Counted from the first letter of the stretch, positions 9,111 through 34,249 are shown. The stretch: 64,000 nt of DNA from Cyanoderma ruficeps (GCA_008694505.1 VZDJ01007749.1:7659790-7723789), one strand, 5' to 3'. The notes: generated by a model from the letters alone, not told the origin. Numbers and translations: made by a program.

Positions 9111-12100
9111 AAGTTTTTATGTAACAGAGGTTTATCAGTGATTTCCTAATCTACCATAGTCTCTTGCCAGCTTTTTAATAATTTTTACTTAGTTGTGTCT
9201 CTGTTTTGCTTCCCCTTTGTGTGTCCCAAGAACCATGATGGTTCTTTTGGAATCTGTAAATTCCTCAAGTAAGGCAGTGATATTTATCATGTGCTGCTCT
9301 CTCCAAATACTTGCACCTCTTCAATCCAAGTTTCAGTCACACTCATTAATAAAGCAGAGCTCTCAAAACGAGTGCTTCTAAGGCTTTGTGAAAATAACTT
9401 CTGAGCTGGAGAAATGGGCTTCAAATTAGTGCCTATCTGAAGATAAAGGTACCGTGTGGGTACAGCTGTGTTACGAGACATCAGAGAATCCATATGGGAA
9501 AAGATTACAGGAAGTCAGGTTTTATAATCCCGACGTTGAAGGAACTATTTGATTTTTCTTGTGCTTTTAGCTTGTGATCAAGGTGGTTTGTGAGGGAAGC
9601 AAAACTCATGGTTTTTTTTTGGAGTTGCTGAAGCACAGATGCAGCATAAATTTAGATGCAAGAAGCCCCAGTCCTGTTTAACAGGAAAAGGTATAGAACT
9701 AGAAAGCAAATGTAAACCAGCTGTTGGTTTGGCAAGAGATAATGCCTCTTCTTAAGAGTTGTTCAACTAAATTAGCTTTTCCATCGCTGTGTGTTTGTTA
9801 AATATTTTGTGGGCAGTAAGAGCTCTACATTGTTATGTGCTTTAGGTGAGAGGTGAACACACATGATACTGAATTTTCACTGTAGAAGTGAATGCCCATT
9901 ATTTCTATTGGGTTTTTCAGTTTGAATACTAATACTGAACAGAAGCTGTGTGATCTGTTTTGGAATAGGTGAAAGCAGTTGTGGTGTTTCCTGCAAACAG
10001 GACTTACATGCCCTGTTCTGGTAAGGGTTAGAGAGGAAATGGGTCAGCCTTTGGTGAACTACATTAAAATTGCTTCAGATAAATGTAAAGGTCAGTGTAG
10101 GCAAACTAGATTTTTCTTGTGGTAAAGTAAGATCCTCTCCTAGTGAGGACATTACAGTTTATTGCTAGCTGTGGGCTGTTGCTGTAACAGCATTTTTATA
10201 GCCTTATGTGAGTCGTGCTAAACTGTGGCTCATCTTAATATTTTATGTACCTCAATATGTTGTTCTACATTCATCGTTACAACCTTTGAAATTTCTTCTC
10301 TTACTCAACACTGCTGATACTCGCAGGTAATGTCCTTAATACTTCTAGTAGTTATTTTTCAACTTGTTTCAAATGCAAATATTTTTGTTACAGTTCCATC
10401 TGCAGCAATAATTAAAATTGCTTCATGGGTTTGGAATACAAGCTTGACAGCTGGTTGCAAACAATAGAGAAAGTTTCAGAACTGAGTTTGTCTGATAAAT
10501 AATGCTATAACAGAAATATGCTCCTCAATTTTGGGAATAGAACTGTTCATATGAAATCTGTCTGGCTGCTGCTACCTTTGGGATTTTTTTTTCTTCGATC
10601 ATAGCAGGAGAAATGAGAGCACCAATAAAATTAAGCAAAAGAGATTTTGAGGGTTTTCAGGAGGAGTTTTAATGTGAACCACTGGCGTGTTGAAAGCAAA
10701 AAGTCAGTAGAAAGCTGAAGCAGTTTGTGTTTGCATTCTCAATCTATGGCAAAAGAGCTTGCACTGTCCCAAAATGATCGAGTAATTCTTGTAATCATCC
10801 TAAGAAAGCATGTTGAAATAGTTAAAACATTAATTTGTCTGATCTACATAGGAGGTGATGCAGTTATGATACAGTTATATTATACGTTGGACCGTGACTA
10901 AAATTTTTAGGGCAAATAAGGTCACTGCCCTGTACAAATCTTAATTCAGGAGTTGCAATTAAGAGACTTGATATTCAGTAGAAAAGATTAATTGCAGGAG
11001 TACATAATATCCAAAGTCATAGTCTGCTGGAAATTAAGTCGCTTTACTGTTCTGAGTCATTTAAGAATCTTGCTATCCCTTTACTTCAAAAACACTTCAG
11101 GATGTTCATTTTTCTTGAGTTACATCTTTTGATCTGGCACCATCTATACTGCAGTATTTTGGGAGGAATTCAGGACAAGTTTCATTCAGGTATAAAAATC
11201 AGAGCTGGATATATTGTGTTTGATCTTAAAGTATTTTGGAACTGAGGCAATTTTACCACTGTACTCATGCCATTATCTGGAGTAAATTGGTATGACCACT
11301 CTAGGAGCTACATTGATTTTAGTTACATAGTTACCCATACAGATGAGGGATACTGAATTGAAGGAATTAATCATAAACTATGGTGTAAGCCATTAGTGTC
11401 CCTGTCTTCTCTTTCTCTTTTGCTTTGTGCTGCAGGATCACTAAGAGAATGGACTGCAAGAGATTTATATAAGCTAGTTCATATTCTGGTAGGTTAGTAG
11501 AAATCTGTTCATTTGGAGAGCTAAATCTGGGTTTAAGCCTGCAAGCTCACATTTTGGTGCATCTCTACTTCTATCAGTTTGCCATAGATGCAAAAGTGTA
11601 GCAGGAAGGGCTGGGCAGATGTTTGAGGGAATTGGTGTCTGAGATTAACCCAGATGTGCTGCAGTTTGTCTGTTGAAGGGTTATGGCTTCTGTTAAATGA
11701 GTGCAGAAAAGCCAATTCAGGGGCATTTCATTTCTGGTACGTGCACCTCTGGGGATGCTTCTCCTCATGGGGATTTAACAGGAAGGCTGAAGGCGTGAGG
11801 GCCCTCCCACTGCAGCTATTGCCATGGAGAAACATGGGTTAATGCATCTGTTTAAGCATCTTGTGAACCAAATGGATTAAGGAGAAAGTGTAGCACTTTT
11901 CCAGAGCTATCTCACCATTTGCAAGACAATATAATTCTGTTGTACTAAAAGCCAAAGAAAACATTAAGAGGGAGTAACATGACTAGAGGTTATATCAGGA
12001 CAGAAAAAGAGGTGTGGGAAATAAAAGCAAGTGACACAGCAGTTTCAAGAATTCAAAGTAAGCCTATATTTCTACCACTTTCTGTGCTTTTATTGTTCTT

Positions 12101-13508
12101 GCAATTGAAATGTTTAAAGTAAGTATTTCTGAAAATGATTTAAAAGAAGAATATATAAGTCATTTACGTGAGATATTTCATGAGATTTTGGATTTCTTCT
12201 TAAATGTGTTCCTCAGTTCCTCTATTAATATTTAAGACTGCCCATTCAGCCATCACTCTTAGCTACCTTTGATGTTGGAGTTTGTGCAAAGTGGCAGAGA
12301 GAAGCTGTCTGTGATCTGTGTAGGTTTTCTCCACATCTACAGCACCACTGAGTATGTGTAGAAAACTTGTTATTAGAGGTTCCACCAGCCATTTATATTG
12401 TAAAACAAAGTGAAGAGTCTTGATTTAAAATGTCCTCTACGTAATTTACTGAATGTACAACGTCTTCCATATGTATCAGTCTGTGCAATGTAGTAGCAAG
12501 CATGAAAATTATTCCTTGCTTTACCTCAAGGAAAGGGGTCTTCTGATGTTTTGATATGAGAGTCTGATTGCTGTGTTTATGGAGAAAGTTCACAGCCTTC
12601 AGAGAAGGATTAGAGTTCAGCAGCGATCATTTAACGTTTTTGTAATTACATTCATGTAATGCATGGGTGAACTTACTGAACCATACTGAGTTAAAGATGT
12701 GCTAAATGCTAGTGAAATCTGAAGAGGAAAAAAAAACATTTAAAAGGGTAAGGCCTTAACTTGACATGGTGTGTTTAGGGATTTTTTTTTCCTTATGCAC
12801 GCATGGGATTCTGTGGATGCAAGTGTGTACAGGTGGTAGCAAAATTTGCATTTAATTCTCTGGAATTATCTGTAGTTGGGTATTCTCTCAACGTAATGTA
12901 ACTTCACTGAAGCCATACTTTTTAAAAATCGAACAGATATCAGCCATTTGGAAAGACAGAGTTAATTGCTATTAGGAAAAAAGTCATATTATCCAAGAAT
13001 TGCTGTCTTAACTTCGCTTTGGCATTTAGACAGCATTAAGCGATAATCATCCTTAAAAATATTTTATCAAAATGAAAGTCTTGAGCAGAACACATTAATG
13101 TACACCAAGGAGAATATTACGTGTTCCATTTCCCATTCCTAAATTTAAAATGTGCTCCTTACCTGCAGTTAGAGTGAATGCTTTTTGTTGATGCCCTTGC
13201 CATGTGGAATCCTTGACAGTCATATAAGTGTGATGAGATTAATTGAAACCAAACAATAACAGTGACGCCAGAAACAAATGGGGGAACCCACTGGCTGCCT
13301 CTTCTTCCCAAGACACAAGTTTGGGAAGATACCTTTTAAAAGGAACTTATTCTGGTGTGCTGCAAATATTGTAGGACTGGATGGGAAGGTTTTGTCTCTT
13401 GGCAGAAAGAGTCAATGGTCATCCTATAAGGATTATTCTACCTTGCCTAAAGTGACTAAAATGGTTTTGCCAAATGAAGTTGTTGTAGTTTATGCTTAGC
13501 ACTTTTAA

Positions 13509-14366
<858 letters not shown>

Positions 14367-17300
14367 TGATTCCAGAGTTAAAATTCTAGCATCAATAGTA
14401 TCTGTTTTAACAGATTACTCTTAATTTTTTTACATCTACTATTTTTTATGTATTAGTTGCTCAGGTTAAGGAATTCAGCATGAAATAGAGTGGTGTAGCA
14501 GAGGAATAAGAAAGAAAACAGTTTTGTGAAATAATATGTTCTAATTGTTTCAAGATTAACAATGACAAAATACACATATAAATAACACAGATTTTTCTGG
14601 ATATTTTAACAGGTAATAGTTGTCAGATAAGAATTTAGTGTTTTTCCAATTTCTAAACATTGGGGCTTTGATTGTTATCTCTGTTTGTCAGAAAGGTTGT
14701 CAATATTTAGAGTCACCATTTAGACAGTATGTTCTGGTGTGTCATGGGCATAAAAAGTCTGCAGGTTGCCAAGGATATACATCATTTACGAAATGCAAAA
14801 ACCAATTTACAGTTCAGAAACACCTGAGCTTACCATTAGAAAAATGGAGGAATGATGACCCTTTGGCAGTACACCTCATCCATCCATTCCAGACAGCAGT
14901 CATACTACAGTGGTAATTGTTTTCAAAGTACTATTTTGACAACACAGTAAGGTGTAAGTCATTTTTCCACCATACACAGGGGATGTTAACTGCAGGGCCT
15001 GGTACGCCTGGTTTTGTTTATTCCACATGCCAGGTTCTGAATGCAGAAGCGTCAGGAAGACAGACACATCTTGAAAGATATAATTTTGATCAGTTCCTTG
15101 ACGACACTGGTGTCCCTGGTTTTTTTGTAGGCATTTTATCTATAAACTGTTAAACCTTTTCCTTACTGAGCAGGTAGAATCGAGATGCAGAGAGTGGTTT
15201 TGACCAGAGCAGTCAGATGGGTTACTGTAATAACAGCCTTGGTAAGTGACTAACTCCAACGATAGTCAGAAAAGTCCTAAGTCTTTTTGTTACCTACTAG
15301 GTCTGTCCTTCACCTGTGAACAAGAAGCAGCTGGAAGAGGTGAATAAATCTCAAGCCTTAAACATTTTTCCTTACATGTTAATTACTAGAGCAGAACTCA
15401 TCCTTCAGGGCAGCCAGTATAACTTTAGACATCTCCCTTTGACATGCACGTTAGGAGTCTGTGCTGTCAGGAAGCCTGTAGAAAACTCTTTTCTTTGATG
15501 ATACTTGGAGTCTGTTCCTCCAAATCTGGGACCAAAAGAAAGTTGTTTAATATTTCCTTCAGACTAGGAACCATTGCATAGTTTTTCATATCTCCATTGT
15601 CTTGCTGCATTTTTTATTTATACAAGACTTTCTGTTATGCTACAAGGGTAACAGTTCATCTCAAAAGTTCTATAGCTAATTTTTGAGTGGAGAGAAGAGC
15701 GATCAATAAGAATATTCTCTTGTAGACTCCCACAACTGAGCTAATCAGGTCAGTCTGAATCTTCTTTCTCAAAAGAAACGTTATTGTTTTAAAAGTTGAT
15801 CTTCCTCTTCAAAATGCTTGATGTTTTGTTACCCCAAATGCTGCTTTTGCTCAAGTCATACTCCAAGTGCTTGTCTATGGCCCCAGTAAATAGTCTTTAA
15901 AACCATTCTCATCTTCATAGGGTTTTCTGCTCATGTTCATGGTAGAGTGATGGTCTGTCATTCTACTGAATTGCTTTCAATGGTCAGCTGTACCAGAAAG
16001 CTTTGAAATCACTGAATTAGAAAACTTGCATTTCATAGCATGGTTAGAAATCTGCTGTATCTAGGTCTCTCAGGTGATACTCAGGTGATCAGAATATTTC
16101 GTATGTGCATAATTTGAACTTGTTTTAATCTAACTTTGCTTAGATGCAATAGTGCCTTTATTAGGGATCATTTAGCTAGAAGAATCTGAAAGAACAAGAA
16201 AACTCTTAGGAAGAGTATGTTCTGAAAACAAAAGTTGAAATTTTAAAAGGGAAGATGGGATTGTACAAGATACAAAGAACTAACAAAGAATCTTGGATAA
16301 CACACTTCAGCAACACTTGCTGGAAGAGGAAGAATAAAAACTATACAAAGTTGCTTTTGTTTTGTATGCAATATGTACAGTAGTATTCAGTGCAATAATT
16401 CAGGAATTCTTAAAAAAGGACTAGTTTTTTAGAAGTTTTTTTTTTTAAACAAAACAAAGCTGGTAATTTTTAATAGGAGTTAAATTGCTTGGCTCTAAAA
16501 CCAGTCAGAAGTTTGCAGCGTATACATGACATTATTTGAAAATAACGTGTTTTTGAAGTGCACATTAAAAATGTTAAGTGACACTTCTTTTGCAGTCTTT
16601 CATCTCTGTTATGTGTGTTCAAACACCAAATAGCAATAACCAGGTTTAAGTGCGTGATTCAGAAGTTGGAGAAGGAGTCTTCAAACTCTTGAAATGTCAG
16701 CATCTAAATGATCCCAAAGATGACTTCCTGGGAAGAGTGTTTTAAGCACTGAAAATGAGATTTTTGTGATCAGAGTTTATCCATCTGTATCCTCAATGCA
16801 CAACATTTGGTCACTTTCAGCCAAATTCAGCAGTGTGTGAAGTTTTGGGTGCTGTTTAATTCCCACAGGCTTTGGCAGTTGTTTGTGTTTGAAGTGACTG
16901 AAGAGAGGTGAAATCTCAATTGCCTATTTTGAAAGAGAAGCAGCAGTGAAGCCCAGAGGCACCACCCCGTGAGGCCAGGGGGGAAAACAGGAGCTGGTCA
17001 GGGCCTGGGGACAGGACAAAGCTTGTAAAAAACGAAGGCACCAGACAGCTTGTTAGTCATGGGAACTGTGAATGACAAGTATTTCTTCTTGGTTTCCCGA
17101 AGTGTAGAAATAAGAGTGTGAAAGGTTTTTGGATAGCTTAGCTCCTTCTTCCAAATTTTTGTTTTCCCACACTGTTTTATAGGACTAAAAGGAGTCTGTG
17201 GGTTTTTCTTTCTTCGTGGAAGTCTTCCTGGGAGCGGAATTCTCATTACAAAGCAAAGGAATTAGCAATATACGCTGCAAAATTATATTAAAACTGCAAA

Positions 17301-17467
17301 TATATTCCATCATAGCAGGTTTCATGTACTTAGATATTAATGTATTAATTCCAGAGGTTTTGAATTTATTCAGTGAATTGACTGCCCTGTAGCAATTATC
17401 TCAACTGTAATCCCTGCCCAATGTGACTGTGGCCTGAGGAGAGTGAATGCTGTGCCTGCCATGGATG

Positions 17468-17500
17468 TGGCATGGAAGTGCCATGCCATGTGGCATGCCA
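17468..17500. repeat. inverted repeat plus palindrome (TGGCATG cluster)
   Basis: TGGCATGG and CCATGCCA form a perfect 8-bp stem around AAGTG (17468-17488). It is followed by the perfect 10-bp palindrome TGGCATGCCA (17491-17500). It stands out as locally ordered sequence in a bland intron. Confidence 0.6.
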
Positions 17501-17994
17501 GTATTAGTTTGAATTTTTAAATTTTTAAAAATTTTTTTCCAAAATTTCAAGTAATTATGTTTTCCTGTGCTGACTAGTCCTTCGGTGAGAATTATTTCAC
17601 AATTGAAATATCTTACTTAAAAAACGGAAGGAGACTGTTCTCAAAATTGGGAATTTTGGTAGGGAAAGTGGCTGAAATATCAGGGCTGAAGGGATTTCCT
17701 GACTTATTTTAAAACATGCAATTAAAAAATCAATGGCCAAGAGCCATCTATGAAGAAGGGATGTTTTTTTCTTTGAAGTGGATGCTGTAAAATTGTGCAC
17801 AATGAAATCTACGGACAGTAAAGCCATCTGTGTTTTAATTAAAGTGAGGATGGGATGCTTGCTAGAAGGGAATTACTAGGACTTGCAATATTAGAAGGTT
17901 CTTGGTCCCCCTCATGAAAGATGGTGTCATTCTCATTGCATGCACATCACTTTTCTTCTCCTTAGGGCTATTGTGCAAGTGTTTAAGTCTGTTC

Positions 17995-18320
17995 TGATTA
18001 TATTATGTATATTATATTATGTATAAGATACAGTGTAAGTTTGCTTATGCATCAAGAATTTGGATAAGCTTAAAATGCAGCAAAGATTAAGACAATCTTC
18101 AAACACTATGAGCTATGTCTATACATATCTATATATAGATACATTTTAAAAAACCCAATCACTGCTTTGTGTCACCTGCTACCATATTGTGTTTCAAATC
18201 CTGTTGGGATGCTTCCCAAAGAAAGATACTAAAATATATATATATGCTTATAATTAAATAAAAATTAGATGAATTTTATACAATCAATATATTCATATGA
18301 ATAATTTATATATTAATATA
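17995..18320. repeat. TA-rich simple sequence
   Basis: Clusters of ATTATATTATGTATA-type, (TA)n and ATATTAATATA words at about 18000-18030, 18120-18140, 18233-18245 and 18285-18325. This is low-complexity DNA. Confidence 0.6.
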
Positions 18321-19544
18321 TTAAAAACCCCAATACTTGTTTTTGTGAGAAATTATAATTTAAAAGGAAATAATTTTATCAAGTGTACTAGTTATTTGAT
18401 AGAATAGAAATAATTGAAAACAGTTGATTTCAAGTATAGGACAGCATGCAAATTGTAATATTAATAAATGTACAAAGGTAAACAGACATAAAGTTCTTGT
18501 GAGTGGCTTGTATGGGCGCATCAAGAGTAGCCACAGTATTTATAAAATGTGCTTGAATTTGTGTGGTGAACTGAAGTGTTTGGGGTTTTTTTCAAATTGT
18601 TCTACATCTCAAAGTAAGTAAAATGTGATAAAATTTTGGTGAGAATATTACTTCCTTAGCATAGCTACTCTCTTGATAAAAAGTGAAATAAAGGGTTTAG
18701 AGAAAAGTCCTTTCATGTGAAACTTAACGAAGTGCAATCTGTGTTGTTAAAAGACCACTCTGATTTACTGTTTAGAGACACGTGGATTATTGTATGTAAC
18801 AATGTGCATGCCAGCAAAGAACTAAATTCCCACTCATGGCTTTGAATTTAGAGATGTGTGTGCGTGTTGTATACACACATTATAATTTTCGGGCCATGCT
18901 GGAAGTCATAGAAAAGTAAATTGTACCTTGTTTTTTTGTTGTTGTTGATGTTATGATCATGAATCATACTGATTTTTCTTCAGGGTGACCTTTATTTTGA
19001 TTTAATTGGCCACCTTTGTTATAAACATTTTTTGTTCTCTCCGAGTTGTACGTCATGAAACCTTAAGCAGTATCTTTTCCAGAATATTTGCAAGTGATGT
19101 TCAGAAAGGTAATTCGATTTTCAGACTCTTATATTTCATGTGCTGAAGGAAGGCTTAGGGTGCTTTTGATTGAGACTTTTCCTATTTTATTGAGCAGTGG
19201 TGTTCCAGGATCAAGCTGAATTGCACAGCATAAGAAGGGAGCAGTGAGCATTTGATGGAAGCAGATAATAAAATGCATCAATTGTGTCAGCACCTCGTTG
19301 CAGTCACATCTGGCTTACTGTCAGGGTACCATTAGATTCCTATGGTTTTATGGTGCCAAAAATAATACGGTTTGTAGTTAATGGAACTAGGATATTTGCA
19401 GTTTGATTAAAAAAAATCATCCTATTTTCTCTCCGATCTCCGTTGGGCTTAAGATCAATCTGAGCACAGCCTTGTCTCCTTAAAATTTTACGACTGAAAG
19501 ATCAATTGTTCTTTTGATCTGTTTCTTTCTTTCTCTTATTACAG

Positions 19545-19606
19545 TGAATCCAGCAGTCTGAGCAGCAGTGATGCTGGTTTGTTTACCAATGATGAGGGAA
19601 GACAAG
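19545..19606 (+). CDS. GPATCH2: GPATCH2 coding exon 3
   Basis: A 62-nt exon between acceptor TTACAG and donor GTATTG. It joins AG|T to complete Ser257 and reads ESSSLSSSDAGLFTNDEGRQ before ending on the first base of a Gly codon. Human GPATCH2 has nearly the same Ser-rich string followed by DAGLFTNDEGRQG. Phase matches both neighbours. Too small to show as an open frame on its own; found by splice-site and family match. Confidence 0.95.
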
Positions 19607-28828
<9,222 letters not shown>

Positions 28829-28908
28829 GTTTCCAGAGTAGATGTAGTCATCTTCATGGAATGCCAGCAAGAAACATAAAAAAGGCTTCAGGAAACCAGA
28901 ATGCACTG
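28829..28908 (+). CDS. GPATCH2: GPATCH2 coding exon 5
   Basis: An 80-nt exon between acceptor TTTGTAG and donor GTAGGT, ending in phase 0. It completes Gly and reads FQSRCSHLHGMPARNIKKAS and a few more residues, matching the human segment [20 protein letters not shown] in position and length. With exons 1 to 4 it brings the visible coding sequence to 1095 nt, exactly 365 codons. If intron 5 were retained, the frame would end after 13 more residues. The exons that follow, ending with the G-patch, were not found in the window. Confidence 0.92.
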
Positions 28909-31900
28909 GTAGGTGTTTTCATTTTTGTAAGCTCATGTGCACTGTTCTGAGAGGTTTTTAAAAACGCATATTCCTCTCATGCTTGTTCCCTGATATTGTA
29001 GATGGGTGAGGGAACTCTTAAGACTCAGTGCCACTGAGTGTGGCACTGGCTGAGTGTGTGTTTGCTCTTTTTAAATACTTTTGACTCATCCATCTGCAAA
29101 AGAGAAAGGGCCTGATACTGTTTCTCAGTACTTGTTTTGGAGTGATGGAAGGAGAAGTTTTCAGTGCAGGGGTGTGTGTGTGTATAAGTTACCATTTTCA
29201 GCATATATTTTATGTCTATATGAAAACGTGTTTCATTTGTAGGATGAAAATCTAACCAATTTATTTTCTGATAATAAAAGAATTCCAGGACACATTGTGG
29301 TACAATTCGAGTCATTATTTATCCCAAAAATTTGCTTTGAAAAATAGGTCCTTGTTCTCTTTTGTTTGGTTTGCACTTGTGTGGTCAGGTGAAAAGGGTA
29401 TATACAAAAAAAAAAAATAAAGCAGGTTCTCCATGCACCTGCTATAGACATCATGCATTTCTTTGGACTGAGCCTGTTCTAAGGCTGGAACTACAAATGG
29501 GATGTTTGGGGTTTTTTGGTACCTACAGGTCTAAGAGTGATGTTTATAAGTGGAGGAAAAAATTCACCTGTCTTTTCTGTGCATTCTAATACTTGGATTA
29601 TCCCACAGTTTTTGTCTAAAGTAGGTTTCTAGTAGTTTTGGGGGGAAGTTTTCTTTGGACAAGGGCATGATGAGAAGAGAAATTTGATTTTTTAAATTTA
29701 AATGCTAAAATGTATTAATTATAGCCCCGTCTATTCCTTTCTTATAAGAAAAATGTTTGGAAGAGGAAGAGATTGTGTGAGATGCCTTATCAAGAGCTAT
29801 AAACATAGGTCAGGACAATAAATACGACAACATGGATATTCTTTATTATTTGGCAACATTAAATGTTTTCAAATTAAAGTTGCCTGAACAACATCAGTTG
29901 CTTCTGAGAAATGTAAGAGTTATTATATGTGGAAAGAATAGAAAGGAACTGCTAGAAATTTAACTGGTTTGAAGAGGCAAGGTTTTTGTAATTGAAGTTC
30001 CTGTCCAATAATTGCCATTTGGAGCTGAATAAGATGCTTCAAAACCTTGGCCTGTGATCTCTGCTTTTGTGGTCATGAATTAGATAAATGCTGTCTAGTT
30101 CTTGGTTTCCTATCTACCTATTTTTATTTTTGGTTCAGTGCTTGCTTGAGCATATCTGGGATTTGTAGCCCATTTTCTAGGCTTATTGCAATTTCACTCT
30201 GGTATTTTATAGGAGCTATTATAACTGATAGGTTAGCTTCATGGTACTGATGATACATGGCTTAACTACCCTAAAACCTGCCTTTTTCTCTAAATTGTAA
30301 AAAGGTGATTAAATTTCAATTGATGAAGATATACTGTGAATGTATATATATAATAAAAAGTCCTAATGTTTATTTTCTGCTACGCTTTCTGGATTGTCCT
30401 TAGGAGCCCATTTTGTCTTCCAGTCATATGATATCCCATACATAATGATGATATTTTAGTTACCTTTATAACAAAAATTCAGGCCAATCTACTGAAGACT
30501 GATAATTCATCTACCTCCAGTTATTAAATACATCATTTTGCATGATGTTGTGAAAGAAGGTTGTCATGTCAATGTAACTTTGTAGTCACCATATTAACGT
30601 AGGAGTCACAAAATAGAAGGGATGTGCTGTTAGCTCTGCAGATGCAGTTTTCTGACCTCCTTAATGACTATTTATGTTTGTGGGCACATCTGCTGCATCT
30701 GTCTTTGCAAACATAGCTGTATAAACCAGAGCTTGTGTGCTTCCTTTTGTCAGTGATTGCTTCTTAAAGAAAATCTTCTTTAGATACTTCAATCCAATGA
30801 CAAAAAGAAGTCATTTAATACCTGTGACATCAGATAACACAGAACAAGAAGTAATTACTGCTATTATTAGATGGTAACAGTGAAGAAGAGCAAGAATGCT
30901 TTTAGAAAGATTAATATCCCGAGAAAAGAACACTGCACACTCAAGTTATTGAACAGAATCGTGGTGTGAATGAATTCTTTTTTAACAGCAAGGAGTCTGA
31001 TGTCTGTATCACTGCTTTTACATAGACCTGAAAGAGAGACAATGTTAATGAAAAACAGAGATACTCTAAAAGCCACACATTGTATTTTGTGTTCAGTCTA
31101 AGGATGTGTCATTTTTATCTAGGGAATGGGAGCATACAGTCAGTGAGATACAGTCAAGGCTGAAGCTTTTTTGAAAAGCTTGGTTGAAGGTTCACAATTA
31201 TAGCAATTAGCAAAGCCTGGGTGAGATCACAGGTTTGGGGAAGGCAGAATGAAGAACTATGATCATGCCTCATCCCCTCATCCTCTCTCAGAAAGTGTTT
31301 AATGCCCAACTGTTTGGGTGTTCTCTTGTAAGAGAAATATCAGTCTAAGAGTGTGACTTGCTTGCTGTGGGCCAAGGAAACTGCCTGCTCTTGTTCACAG
31401 CACAGTGGGAAGATCAGAGGAAGAATGCTGCTCTCTATGGACCATGTAGTAAACTTGAATTTGGGGTAGCCACAGCTGGCACTTAGATTCTCTTCAGAAA
31501 CTCTTGCTCTGTTTCATGGATGAGTTGCTTAATTTGAGCAAACTCATGTGTCTTTCTTTTATCAGGTGTACTGCCTTTGAGTCAAAACACTTTTTTAATA
31601 ATCACACAAGACTGGACAAGAAAGAGCAAAGTAAAAACCTAGCATGCACATACTTTGAAAATCCTCACCTAATCCAATGTGCAGGTTGAGTGAGTTATCA
31701 TACAGCACATGATAACTGAAAAGACTGAAGAAAATATTTAGTACAACTGGCTTATAGCCTTTCAGTTGTCCAGTTCATTTAAGATAGGCACGTTTTTAAT
31801 GGAATCTGTAATTAAGTAGTTTGTCACATATATATTTTGGGCTGCAACCATAATGGTGGCTGTTCATGTCTTCATTGCTCAGTTTTGCGACGGCATCAAC

Positions 31901-34249
31901 TGTAACTATATTTGAAAAGAAATAGAAAAGCATGTGGTTTCTCTAACACCATGCCAAGTTGATAGTAGTAGCTTTGTAGTTAAAATGAGGAAAATCATAT
32001 GTTTGCTTTCATATTTAATGTACTTTTTTGGTAAGGTGTATACTGCATGGAATCTTACTGTGGCTGAGTTGAGTTGGTTGAATTCTCAAGTTATGGATGA
32101 CCTGATCAAGTAGTCCCAAGCCTCACATTGCTTTATGTTAGGCAAAGCAACAGTCCTGCAATTTAGAGGTAATGTTCTACAAATGAAACTCTGATTTCTT
32201 AGACGGAATGCTTGTTTCTTCTGGTCTTTAGGTGTGTTCATATACTTGGCACTTATCTAGTGACATATAGTTTATATACATGTCACTTTTCTAGTACTGT
32301 ATCTGTGTTTTTTCTAGCAAATTGCAGATGAAGCTGTGGTATGTCATAGAATAAAATCAGAAATCTAACATTTCAGATGTGTTGGAACTGTAGAGGTTTA
32401 TTTCTATGATGTAGAATACTAAATTACCTCTTTAAAATGATCAAGGTTGTAATTTTTTTTCTCAGATGGATTCCTGGGGAGAGCATAAAACCCTTATTAA
32501 AAAAATATAGGAGTTAATTATAGCTAGTGAAAACATAACATGACTGTTTTCTCATTTTCTTCAAAATGTTTTGCCCAACATAGTAATCAACTGAAAATTT
32601 TGACTTTCGTTCACAACTCCTCCCTACAAATAAGTGAAAATAGTTTTAATAAGTGTTAAAAATGAGTGCTGCTGGTTTAGCTGTTCCTTGTGTGGTTCTA
32701 GGTCCTGTTTCTTCTCTGGGACAGAGAGAGAAACATTGCAGGGTTTTGTTTGAGCGCTCATCTGCATCATCTTCCTGACGGTATTCCCTGTCTGGGCTGG
32801 GAGCTGGTGATTTCACTGAGTTAAAGTGCAAAAAACATGGCCAATGAAAAAGATGCTTTCTTTTGACTCTGCCAGTTTTTCCATCCATCACCTTTGTGTC
32901 GTGGCGTTTGGTTTAATTATATTAAAGACAGCTTGTATTAAGTCTTGTGCTCCTGGACTGATTTTTTTCTTTTTGCACAGCTGTACTACTGAGCTTGACT
33001 ATACACAGTTGTAATTATTCAAAATGTGCTTAAAGAATGAAAGCTACATTTCCAGAACCTGTTATCTGAAGGTGACTGGGTATTTCTGTCAGGTCCTGTG
33101 ACTTTTTTTCAAAAGTTCAAAAAAGCTTTCCTCAAAAAAAATGTTGGCGGATTACAGTCTGTTGACATTAGGAAAAAAGATGGATTGAGCACTCGTGCTC
33201 TTTTAAACATCTTTCAAAATGTAAAATCAATTCAAACGTTTCTGCTTCTAAGTTATTTCAAACTCAAGAAACAGCTAGGTGTTTTCAGGAGCTTTTTTCT
33301 TGTCAAAATATTTTGGAAATAAAGTGAAATGTTACTGGGTAAGAAACCTTGCTATAGATTCAAGGAATATTTCCTTAAAGAGTAATTTGGGCACTATTTT
33401 TACGATGTTGGTCAGAAGCCTCTTTGTGCATACTCTGCAACTTTTGGAAGAACACTTTTTCTCAAGTTAAAGTGTATTTCGTGGTGTGGAGAATTTGTTT
33501 ATGTTGGATGAGTGTTACACAGTCGGATAAACAATCAGTGAGGTGCATGAAAGAATTTATCTGTGGTGTATTAATTATTTTCTCCAGTTAATGATTTTCT
33601 GTCATTTGGAGTGATAGTCTGTATATGAAATTCTGTGGAAATGTGATGGTATTAGTTTATAACAAAACTAAACTCTTGTTGGATTTCACACTTCGATTTT
33701 GATTCATTCATGATGAGGAATATTACCCTCTCTGAGGGTATAACGTTTTGAAACCTTATGCTGCTAAAACTGCAAATGAATTTAACTTTAAATGAGTAGG
33801 AGGGTAGGATATTTTTGGTTTTGTAATGGTTTTATTAAGATTTTCTGTCATCAAAAATACTCAGCTACTGAAAGCATTTCTCAGTATGCTTTTCCTTTTT
33901 TTTTGTTTGTAATTACTTCAAATGGATATGTATTTATGCAAGATGTAGTGAATGTTGTGCTCTTTTAATCCTTTCTTTACTTCAATACCTTAGTTTTACA
34001 ACGTAGAGGGATAAAACTTCCTTAAGGAGTGGGTGGTTTCCTGCACCTGTGTGTGTCCTGCAGATATATTTTTTTTCAGGCAGAAAAATTCAAGTTCTTA
34101 GGAGATGCTGCTGTGATGTCAGTATAAGCCCCACCTTTGATTCTTCTAGTGTTCAGTAACTATTGGCAAAAATGCTACAGTTTTCCTGAGGAATGAGTCA
34201 AGTGGCACACTTCAAGACTTCAAAACTTAGTCACATCAATTTCACATCT

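Noticed and set aside
14620..15153. Two consecutive plus-strand frames in GPATCH2 intron 2, the second followed by an acceptor-like TTTTTTGTAG
   Set aside because: They are not in phase with GPATCH2 exons, have no counterpart in the known protein, and I recognise no family.
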